Source: Macrostomum hystrix (Eukaryota > Platyhelminthes > Macrostomidae). From it: a DNA stretch of 64,000 nt. How positions within the stretch are numbered: the stretch's first letter is position 1; each line of letters opens with the position of its first letter. The stretch covers positions 4,806,001 through 4,870,000 of the forward strand of contig CATNEN010000034.1 of the NCBI GenBank assembly GCA_950097015.1, read 5' to 3'. The notes beneath the pieces were generated by a model that saw only the letters and a program-made list of their open reading frames with translations, searched no databases and was not told the DNA's origin. Both the position numbers and the translations under genes were made by a program. Shown here one piece after another: positions 26,231-38,200 of the stretch.

Positions 26231-29200
26231 ATGGCAACCACAGCAGCCTCTGTGACAGACTGGGCTGTGTCAACTCCGACTGGCGACAATGGCAGCTACG
26301 CCAACCAGAGCAGTAGATCAGGCGACCCCTACCTCATGCTGGCTGTGGGATTGTTCATCAGCGTCGATGTCGTCGGCATCCTGGCCAACATCTTCGTGCT
26401 GGTTGTATTATTGCGCAATGGAAGCAAGCAGGTTTACGAGATATTCTGCACCGGACTGGCCATCACGGACCTCATCTTCCTGACCCTGACGGTGCCAATA
26501 ACCACGCTGCAGTACATCCAGGACTCGTGGAAATTCGGCACAGTCATGTGCAAGTTCACCTTCTTCATAATCAATGTGAGAGCCGGTTTGTCAATGAAAG
26601 CAGGTGGTCCTAGAGGCCTTGGCCTGACTAAACAATGGCCATTGTTTTAAATTTCAAATGGATAATAGCAGCTTTCTAGTCTCTACTTTTCTTTGTCTTT
26701 CAGTTGGGATTTTTCGAAAGATTAAGCTATCAGTACAGTGCAAAGTGTCGATAGTTTAACGCACACATTACTTAAAAGCAAAATAGCGTTACCTTTTTTC
26801 TTTCTTTTCAGCAAAAGCCAAACTTCTGTTTTTCAACAGTCAGTCGACTCAACCGGACTAGAAGGCTTAGACTTATTCCCAAATTTTCCAGCCCTCCAGA
26901 CGGTTTTATAAGTATGGACGATACAGTTTGAGCACTCGAAGCACATGCTCGCACTTTTCTGTGCTCTAGCTTATAAAAAACGTACAAGTAGTTTAGGGTT
27001 AAGAAAATTCTTCTCTGTTTAAGTACGAGCTTTTCTGTTTGTCTGTCTGAAAAAAGAAGACAGACAGAAACTTCTGTTTAAGCTCGTAGTTCTAGATCTT
27101 CTCGCCAGTAGACCTATGGGAGAGGGACAGAGAGACAGAGAGACAGAGAGACGGAGAGAGAGAGACAAAGACAGAGACAGAGAGAGACAAAGACAGAACC
27201 AGAGAGACAGAATGACGGAGAGACAGAGAGACAGAATGACGGAGAGACAGAGAGACAGAATGACAGACAGATAAGGCAGAGAGAGAGAAAGACAGATAGG
27301 TAAGGTAGAGAGACAGAGAGACAGAAAGACAGGCAGAAAGATAAGACAGAGAGACTGAAAGACAGGCAGATAAGGCAGAGAGATATAAAGACAGGTAAGA
27401 CAGAGAGACAGAAAGACAGGCAGATAAGGCAGAGAGACAAAATGACAGGCAGATAAGGCAGAGAGACAGAGAGACAGGCAGGTAAGGCAGAGAGATATAA
27501 AGACAGGTAAGGCAGAGAGACAGAAAGACAGACAGAAAGATAAGACAGAGAGACAGAAAGACAGACAGAAAGATAAGACAGAGAGACAGAGAGACAGGCA
27601 GAAAGATAAGACAGAGAGACAGAGAGACAGGCAGAAAGATAAGGCAGAGAGACAGAAAGACAGACAGGCAGATAAGGCAGAGAGACAGAGAGACAGGCAG
27701 ATAAGGCAGAGAGACAGAAAGACAGACAGAAAGATAAGGCAGAGAGACAGAAAGACAGACAGGAAGATAAGACAGAGAGACAGAAAGACAGACAGAAAGA
27801 TAAGGCAGATAGACATGGAGACAGGCATTGTCGGAGAGAGAGACATTGGGACAGAGGACACGCAGATCCTGTAGACACTTTGAGAAGGCGAAAACCCGAT
27901 TCACAAGCTAGTTTTTTTGAGAATCAGATCAAATCTGGCAGCTAGCTTTGTAAGCCGATCGGATTAACAAAACTTCTCAACAAGTCTCGCCACTGGTGTA
28001 GAGGCCTTAAGTTCAGAAGCTATCACATTTTCCTTCCAACGAAAATGTTCGCCTTTCGTTTTTAAACTTACGAAATATTTTAAAGTACAGAATCTGACAT
28101 CACAATCTCAACAGACAGAAAATACAACTTTTACAAAACAATTTTCTGTTTTCTGTTTGATAATCCAAAAAATATGGCAGTCAAACCTACAAACTAAATT
28201 GGATGACAGAATCTTGGCAGACATGCCCACACAATGCCCGTCTGATTGACAAGCTGCTACTGTGGGATCAGTGTGTGTCGCAGTATTTGCTTTGATTTCT
28301 AGGTTGGGAGTTTGTTTGAGTTAGTCAGAAAGACCTATGTGTCTATGAATGCAGCTCGAGTCTCGGGGTCACAGATAATTGCGGCTGCTGCGCGATACCA
28401 TCCTAAAAAGGATGGAGAAGATGGCACAAGAAGCTGGAAGAAGAGTAAGAAAGGAATAAAGATTAGAGCCGAGCTTCAGGTGAGAAACAAGCGAGACTAG
28501 ATGAGAGTGAATTGAGATTAGATAATAAAGAGGTGAAATTAGATGGGATTAGATGAACTCAGGTAAGATTAGATAAGATTGGATGAGACTATATGAAATT
28601 AGATGGGATGAGATTACATGAACTTAGATGAGTTTAGAGGAGATTAGATGAGATTAGAGGAGATTAGATGATATTAGAGGAGATAGCATGTGATAAGATG
28701 ATCTAAGATAAGATTAGAGTTGACAGAAACGAGAGGAGAGGACAGTAGAGGGGATAAAAATGTGGATAATAAGAAGAGAGTCACAGGTGATAGAGGACGG
28801 GCAAGAGAACAGAGTAGGCACACAGAGAGATCGCTTCTTTAATCTTCCTCTCGAGACAAAGGAGGGATGACTAGAGATCAATAGAGGCAACAAAAAAGAG
28901 ATGGGATATTTCTGGATATTTACGAATTAAACAAAGGCATTTCGTTAATGCGTACTATTGTACAGCTGTTGTGAAGGGAAGGTGGGAGTAGTTCAGAGGC
29001 CCTGCGGAAACTATATGGATAGTTTAGGGGGCCTAAACAGATGGAGCCGGCAGTTCTGACTGGGGCCAAGATGGGCAGTGGAGTGTGACTGATTTGAATT
29101 GTCTTGTCAATATTTATTAGCGTCCTAAGTTATGCTAAGTTAAAATAAGGGGAATAGCGAGTGCTTCACAAATTCAACTGTGAGATGACAGAGAGTCCTT

Positions 29201-32200
29201 CTGCTGGCGATGGAAGACTAACTATAGAGTCACAAAATGCCCCCCGCCTTCTTCAGGTCTTCAGCCTTAACTTAAGCTTTTAACGTACAAAGACCTCGCA
29301 TTTCCCTCTGGGAGAGACCACGGGGATTATTTCAAATGCCCACCGCCTTCTTCAGGTCTTCAGCCTTAACTTAAGCTTTTAACGTACAAAGACCTCGCAT
29401 TTCCCTCTGGGAGAGACCACGGGGATATTTTATATGCCCCCCGCCTACTTCAAGATAGCTCCCAAACCGAATGACCGATTTTTGTGAAAGTCCACCATAT
29501 GGATCTAAAATATAAATTTTATGGATCTAAAACGGTGTCAATACTGATGGCTTTCACCACCTAACACCCCGACGAGAACCGTTGACGAGATCTCTATGAT
29601 ACCGATGCTTTGTGATTCTGGAAGTTTTTTCATCGGATAGAGCGAAAATTTTTTAGATTTTTAGGAGAAACAAAAAAGGAAAATGTAGGTACTCGTATTT
29701 GAGATACCCTGTGGAATCACTTTACCTAAGCCTTTTCAAGCCTTAACGTCAGCCCTTAATTCTGTATTGAGAGATGCAACACTATATAGAAATTCACCAC
29801 TGGAAGCAGAAATTCTTGCATTGACAAATAAGGTATAGCCTCTAGTCTGGCATGTTAAATCAATGCTCATTGATTTATCGCAATGTGAAGATATGGCTTT
29901 GACGTCTGCCGTGCCCTTCGGGCCCTTAAATCGTCTCAGATATTTTGAAATTGTCGTACAACTGTCTCTAGCTCTCTCACTTTCTTTGAGACGGAACCAG
30001 AGAAAACGATGAGAGCGAAAATCTTGTTCTGATCGCGAAAAAAATCCTATTGCTGAGCCACCAACCCCATTACTCCATCACTCACTCACTCACTCGGGTC
30101 TGGTCAGAAATCCTCAATCTCCCCATGCCTAAGGGTCCAGAAATTGGGGAGAAATCGCCGAGGACTTCCTCCTGGACGCCACGTTTCCTCAACTGGGTCG
30201 CCAACCCCCCCCCCGAATTCGACTTCGAAGCTCTTATCGACTCAGCCACTGCAGTACGCACACTGAGTTCATAGTGTAACATTCAATCAGGCTATTTCCG
30301 TTCCGTTCGGGCACTAGCAATATCCCCGAGCAGAATTCGCTCCTAAAATCTCTCGCATTCATTACAGATGACTGTGGTTTCGTCAGCCACAATGCTACTA
30401 GGACTCACCGGCAGTCGCTTCCTGGCTGTGGTGCACCCGTGGGAGAACCGGAAGGTCAACCCCGCGAGAGCCAAGGTGGCCTGTCTCGTTGCATGGATCT
30501 GTGAGTCAACAGTCTCACATCCGTTTATCTCAAAGCTTATCCGTTTATCTCATAGCTTATCCGTTTATCTCATAGCTTAACTGTTTATCTCATAGCTTAA
30601 CTGTTTACCTCATAGCTTAACTGTTTATCTCAAAGCTTATCCGTTTATCTCATAGCTTATCTGTTTATCTCATAGCTTATCTGTTTATCTCAAAGCTTAT
30701 CCGTTTATCTCATAGCTTAACTGTTTATCTCAAAGCTTATCTGTTTATCTCATAGCTTAATTGTTTATCTCATAGCTTAACTGTTTATCTCAAAGCTTAT
30801 CCGTTTATCTCAAAGCTTATCTGTTTATCTCAAAGCTTATCTGTTTATCTCAAAGCTTATCTGTTTATCTCAAAGCTTATCCGTTTATCTCAAAGCTTAT
30901 CTGTTTATCTCAAAGCTTATCTGTTTATCTCAAAGCTTATCCGTTTATCTCAAAGCTTATCTGTTTATCTCAAAGCTTATCTGTTTATCTCAAAGCTTAT
31001 CCGTTTATCTCATAGCTTATCTGTTTATCTCAAAGCTTATCCGTTTATCTCAAAGCTTATCTGTTTATCTCAAAGCTTATCTGTTTATCTCAAAGCTTAT
31101 CCGTTTATCTCAAAGCTTATCTGTTTATCTCAAAGCTTATCCGTTTATCTCATAGCTTATCTGTTTATCTCAAAGCTTATCCGTTTATCTCAAAGCTTAT
31201 CTGTTTATCTCAAAGCTTATCTGTTTATCTCAAAGCTTATCTGTTTATCTCATAGCTTAACTGTTTATCTCAAAGCTTATCCGTTTATCTCAAAGCTTAT
31301 CTGTTTATCTCAAAGCTTATCTGTTTATCTCAAAGCTTATCTGTTTATCTCAAAGCTTATCCGTTTATCTCAAAGCTTATCCGTTTATCTCAAAGCTTAT
31401 CTGTTTATCTCATAGCTTATCTGTTTATCTCAAAGCTTATCCGTTTATCTCATCGCTTATCTGTTTATCTCAAAGCTTATCCGTTTATCTCAAAGCTTAT
31501 CTGTTTATCTCAAAGCTTATCTGTTTATCTCAAAGCTTATCTGTTTATCTCAAAGCTTATCCGTTTATCTCAAAGCTTAACTGTTTATCTCAAAGCTTAT
31601 CCGTTTATCTCATCGCTTATCTGTTTATCTCAAAGCTTATCCGTTTATCTCAAAGCTTATCTGTTTATCTCAAAGCTTATCCGTTTATCTCAAAGCTTAT
31701 CTGTTTATCTCAAAGCTTATCTGTTTATCTCATAGCTTATCTGTTTATCTCAAAGCTTATCCGTTTATCTCAAAGCTTATCTGTTTATCTCAAAGCTTAT
31801 CTGTTTATCTCAAAGCTTATCCGTTTATCTCAAAGCTTATCTGTTTATCTCAAAGCTTATCTGTTTATCTCAAAGCTTATCCGTTTATCTCATAGCTTAT
31901 CTGTTTATCTCATAGCTTATCTGTTTATCTCAAAGCTTATCCGTTTATCTCATAGCTTAACTGTTTATCTCATAGCTTATCCGTTTATCTCATAGCTTAT
32001 CCGTTTATCTCATAGCTTAACTGTTTATCTCATAGCTTATCCGTTTATCTCATCGCTTAACTGTTTATCTCATAGCTTATCTGTTTATCTCAAAGCTTAT
32101 CCGTTTATCTCATAGCTTAACTGTTTATCTCAAAGCTTATCCGTTTATCTCATAGCTTAACTGTTTATCTCATAGCTTAACTGTTTATCTCATAGCTTAT

Positions 32201-35200
32201 CCGTTTATCTCATAGCTTAACTGTTTATCTCATAGCTTATCTGTTTATCTCAAAGCTTATCCGTTTATCTCATAGCTTAACTGTTTATCTCATAGCTTAT
32301 CCGTTTATCTCATAGCTTATCCGTTTATCTCATAGCTTAACTGTTTATCTCATAGCTTATCCGTTTATCTCATAGCTTAACTGTTTATCTCATAGCTTAT
32401 CTGTTTATCTCAAAGCTTATCCGTTTATCTCATAGCTTAACTGTTTATCTCATAGCTTATCCGTTTATCTCATAGCTTATCTGGTTATCTCGAAATCTAA
32501 TCCGATTATCTAAAATCTAATCAGGTTATCTAAAATCTTACCCATCTATCTCAAATCTTATCCATTTGTCTCAAATGTCTCTCCTTTTCTCTAGTCTATC
32601 TGTCAATAAAATGTGTCTTCATTGTTTCTTATCAGCACTGAGCTGAATTTCAGTGTCGAATCGATCGATATTGCAAAGTAAGAAGCTGTGTATTTTAGCT
32701 CCCATATCTCGGTGTATCGTAAAATGTTGTTGATCTGATCCCAAGGCCCGTGTTTGGGGAGTGAGAGTGACACTTAAAAGTACACAGTATGGCAAGGCTT
32801 TTCTCTGCTGATCTAAGCGAGGCTGGTTGGAGCTGCGATTTCACTGATACAAGTTTAAGTGACTGGTCCATTGAAAGTGACATAAAAATCGATATACTCA
32901 AACACCTTCAACTGTTTCACCCATCGCCCTTTCCTGCTCCCAGCCCTTCCTCGCCTATTTCTGGATTCTCGAGTTTAATCACCCCCCCGTTGGGATCCGG
33001 TGGGTAGGGACGGGACAGAAGGGATTAGTAGTTTTCAAAACTCCCTACTCAAAGTGTGAAGCGGAGAGACATGAGCTGGGGTTGTCCTAACGAGTCTCGA
33101 TCCTCTCTTATCCCCGCCCCAATCGACCGCTCGCCCACCCTCCGCTTTACTCCAATCTGCATTGCTTTGGCAGCACGGTTGCTCATTTCGGAGCTCACAC
33201 AAGTGGCAAGGTCCAGTACCAAGCTGGCGGGACTTTAATTGTACGAAGGCGATTTAAGCTGCAGCGTTTTGGTAAACCTGCTGCCATGTAGCAGCTCACA
33301 GTGACAGCAACACAAACTTCAGCCTGTAAATTATGCCACCATCTCCCCCGAGACTAACCAAGTGATTTTAAAGGCCCATTATCGCCTTAATGAGTCTGGA
33401 TATTGGACCAATTGGGAGTAGTGACAGTGGTCGGTTCGGAATCCCAGGCCTATACAGTACCATTGAGTAATCTGTGTAAAATCGTACAGTACGTACACTC
33501 CGAAAGGAAAAACACGAACGCAGCGCTTACCGATCGGAAGACGCAGGATGAAGCAGGTGGCTGCTCGGTGTATTTTCATGATTTCATGCAATAAAATGAG
33601 TCTTCGCAGTAAGAGACCGTCTCGCGGGGAGTGGGGCAGACAGGGGAGGCGGTGCACAAACTACCAAAGTTGGGGGAGGTAGGGTTGAACGCGCTGGCCG
33701 GTTGGGCGGACAAAGCTACGCAGTGCTGATTGGCGGGAGGGGCAAAGCCACACAGGGCTGGGATAAGGGTTAACAGACAACGCCCGCGCCCAGCCAATCA
33801 GGTGGCGGCTGAGGGCACACAGAGCAGGGATGGGGGAGGAGGGTGAGAGGGCGAGGCCAAGGCCGAGCTAACCAAACCGGCCTGAAACAACGGCCTAGCA
33901 GTCGACAATTCTCAACCGCCTCAGAAGCAAAGCCACTACATGTGTGTAGCGAGCGACTGTGATTACACTTGCGCTCTGGTGACTTATAGTTCGCTCGTTT
34001 GATATAGTTGTAACTATGGGCGGGAGGCCTTAGGCATCAAATGTTGGCACTTGCACGAAAAGCCTCCAAGCATTTTTCTAACCACACCTTTTTAGACGAG
34101 CTAACTTTATCTGCCCAGATTGCTAATTTGAATTTGAGTCATAACATACAGACATTGATTTGCGTTAATCGATTAAAAAACGGCAAGAAAAAAAACATTT
34201 GAATCGAAGCTTTTACGGAGGACTTAAAAAAATGAATGAAAATTGCACAGTCAAATACAGTGTCTTAGTAAATAAAATTAACTGAAAATGAAAGACTGAG
34301 GAATTGACGATTTCTTATTCATATTTTTCTTTAATTCTGTCAGCGGGAGTTCGGTGTTAACCATGTTGGTTATTATTGTTGAGTATTATTGAACCAACAT
34401 GGAGTCGCCACAGAGGTTTACACAGAGCAATGTCAGTTGTCCTTGTCACCAGGGTCTTCGACAAGAATCCACTGAATATCTCGACGATGGTGACGTCGGA
34501 TGGCTTCAAAAAAGTAGATCGTAAAGGGCGATAACATATTTCGAAGCCTGCCAAATAGCTCTAGAAGTGGTTAGTAGGTACAATTACTAATTCCTTACCC
34601 ACAAAAATCGCCAAACTGGTTTTCCAGTCGGAGCGTTCGTCAGCATACCGAACCCGGTGGTGTTCAGCGTGAACCTGTCATCGGAGGGCTATCTAGTTTG
34701 TCAGGACTCATTCACCGACAGTCAGCGCGTGGCCTACTCTGTAGTGATCCTGCTGTTCTCATACCTGCTGCCATTTTTCGCCATTGTGCTCATGAATTGT
34801 TTGATTGTTCGCAAGCTAAAACAGGAGGTGAGTGAGTTTGCCATTATTTTCCAACACTTTTGCTCCAATTTAGTAACTGTTTTGTGCCCTGATTTGGAAG
34901 TAAACAGAGGCTAATGTTTATCATAGTGACGTCTCCACTCAAGATTTATGGCTAAAAAACCTGAATTGCAGCATTTCCAATCTGAGTAATTAGAGAAATA
35001 CCTGCTTTCACTAAAAGATCAATTAATAAATTTGCTGGCTTTTCTCGGTTGTGAGACAAAAATAAAATGCTCTAAACCTGAACGTTTAATAATTATGAGA
35101 AGTAATTTGTGTAAAAGGTTTCGATTTATCATTTTAAGGCACAGGGTTTGGGGTGTCAATTTAGGCACAGGGTTTGGGTGTGTCAATTTAGGCACAGGGT

Positions 35201-38200
35201 TTGGGGTGTGTCACTTTATGCACAGGGTTTGGGGTGTGTCACTTTAGGCGCAGGGTTTGGGGTGTCACCTTAGGCACAGGGTTTGGGGTGTGTCACTTTA
35301 GGCACAGGGTTTGGGGTGTGTCAATTTAGGCACAGGGTTTGGGGTGTGTCACTTTAGGCACAGGGTTTGGGTGTGTCAATTTAGGCACATGGTTTGGGGT
35401 GTGTCACTTTATGCACAGGGTTTGGGGTGTGTCACTTTAGGCACAGGGTTTGGGGTGTCACTTTAGGCACAGGGTTTGGGGTGTGTCACTTTATGCACAG
35501 GGTTTGGGGTGTGTCACTTTAGGCACAGGGTTTGGGGTGTCACTTTAGGCACAGGGTTTGGGGTGTGTCACTTTAGGCACAGGGTTTGGGGTGTGTCACT
35601 TTAGGCACAGGGTTTGGGGTGTGTCAATTTAGGCACAGGGTTTGGGGTGTGTCACTTTAGGCACAAGGTTTGGGTGTGTCAATTTAGGCACAGGGTTTGG
35701 GGTGTGTCACTTTATGCACAGGGTTTGGGGTGTGTCACTTTAGGCACAGGGTTTGGGGTGTCACTTTAGGCACAGGGTTTGGGGTGTGTCACTTTAGGCA
35801 CAGGGTTTGGGGTGTGTCAATTTAGGCACAGGGTTTGGGGTGTGTCACTTTAGGCACAGGGTTTGGGGTGTGTCACTTTAGGCACAGGGTTTGGGGTGTG
35901 TCACTTTAGGCACAGGGTTTGGGGTGTGTCACTTTAGGCACAGGGTTTGGGGTGTGTCAATTTAGGCACAGGGTTTGGGGTGTGTCAATTTAGGCACAGG
36001 GTTTGGGGTGTGTCACTTTAGGCACAAGGTTTGGGTGTGTCAATTTAGGCACAGGGTTTGGGGTGTGTCACTTTATGCACAGGGTTTGGGGTGTGTCACT
36101 TTAGGCACAGGGTTTGGGGTGTCACTTTAGGCACAGGGTTTGGGGTGTGTCACTTTAGGCACAGGGTTTGGGGTGTGTCAATTTAGGCACAGGGTTTGGG
36201 GTGTGTCACTTTAGGCACAGGGTTTGGGGTGTGTCACTTTAGGCACAGGGTTTGGGGTGTGTCACTTTAGGCACAGGGTTTGGGGTGTGTCACTTTAGGC
36301 ACAGGGATTGGGGTGTCACCTTAGGCACAGGGTTTGGGGTGTGTCACTTTAGGCACAGGGTTTGGGGTGTGTCACTTTAGGCACAGGGTTTGGGGTGTGT
36401 CACTTTAGGCACAGGGATTGGGGTGTCACCTTAGGCACAGGGTTTGGGGTGTGTCACTTTAGGCACAGGGTTTGAAAATTGAAATTACTGTACATCAGTC
36501 AGCTAAAATACTGAGGGAATCCGATAGGATGATAATTTAACACGTGTGTGTGTTTTGTCTCAGAGGAATATATAAGTAATAATAAGAATTTTAACATTTC
36601 AGGAGGGCTGCGGGCAATGGCACATCACTTGGTGACACTTCTGCCCATTTCGCTGACTCCTGAGCACACACGCACACAGATACTGTACGCAGGCATGCAT
36701 ATACACACACAGGTGTGTACATCTGCCCTGACTTTCTCATCGTCAGGCCGTGTACACTCTCACTGTGCCTTGGGATTTACGCTCTCAAGGGCGTAAATTG
36801 CACGACAAGCCCCCAAGCCTTCTCTACGCGGCTGCGGCCGAAATAAATGTGGCCTCGCCGACTCCTGAGCCCCTGAGCTCGAGTCCCTGAGCTCGAGTCC
36901 CTGAGCTCGAGTCCCTGAGCTCGAGTCCCTGAGCCCCTGAGCTCGAGTCCCTGAGCTCCTGAGCTCGAGTCCCTGAGCTCCTGAGCTCGAGTCCCTGAGC
37001 TCCTGAGCTCGAGTCCCTGAGCTCCTGAGCTCGAGTCCCTGAGCTCCTGAGCTCGAGTCCCTGAGCTCGATTCCGCGGCGAGGCCACATTTATTTTAGCC
37101 GCAGCCGCGTAGAGAAGGCTTGAGGTCTTGGCTTCGGCAGAGAGTGTCGTGTCCTGATTGGGAGTGTCCTGATTGGGAGTGTCCTGATTGGGAATGTCCT
37201 GATTCTTGATTCTATGGTTAAAATTGAGTAGAAGTACAAGCTGGAGCAGTGGGGTGAGAGAGGGCGAGGGAAATGCCAGTTGCAGATCGGATGCAAGCTA
37301 GCAAGTCACGGGGGATTCGTTCTAGTTTCCGTCATCGCCATCAGGTTTTCGGATGCAGGAAGAGGCATTTGGATATAGAAGGGCTTCAAAAAAACTGAGA
37401 AATCCCCCTTCATACGCATCCGAGTGTCTGCAATGCGGAGGCTGAGCTAAATGAAGCAAGTTGCAATAATTCCTATACCTGCTCTGGTTCGAGCTGCGGG
37501 GCACCGTTGAGCAGTTCTCATGTTTTCAGTCAATGCTTTTAAGTAAACATTTCACTTCCATTAGTCTTCTGTAAGGGAAGATAATAAATGGACAAGCCAT
37601 GAACTACAGCTCTATTGGGACTTCTTCTTTAGGCCTTCTCACTTTAAGCCCTACTGAGAACTTTTAAACCCTACTCAGAACCTTCAAAACCTACTCAGAA
37701 CCTTCAAACCCTACTCAGAACCTTCAAATCCTACTCAGAACCTTCAAACCCTACTCAGAACCTTCAAACCCTACTCAGATCCTTCAATCCCTACCCAGAA
37801 ACTCCAAACCCTACTCACAACCTTCAAACCCTACTCAGAACTTTCAAACCCTACTCAGAACCTTCAAACCCTGCTCAGAACCTTCAAACCCTACTCAGAA
37901 CCTTCAAACCCTACCCAGAAACTCCAAACCCTACTCACAACCTTCAAACCCTACTCAGAACCTTCAAACCCTACCCAGAACCTTCAAACCCTACCCAGAA
38001 CCTTCAAACCCTGCTCAGAACCTTCAAACCCTACCCAGAAACTCCAAACCCTACTCACAACCTTCAAACCCTACTCAGAACCTTCAAACCCTACCCAGAA
38101 CCTTCAAACCCTACTCAGAACCTTCAAACCCTACTCAGATCCTTCAAACCCTACCCAGAAACTCCAAACCCTACTCACAACCTTCAAACCCTACTCAGAA

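Noticed and set aside
36548-36796. 82-codon plus-strand ORF
   Set aside because: It is largely the antisense of a SINE fragment.
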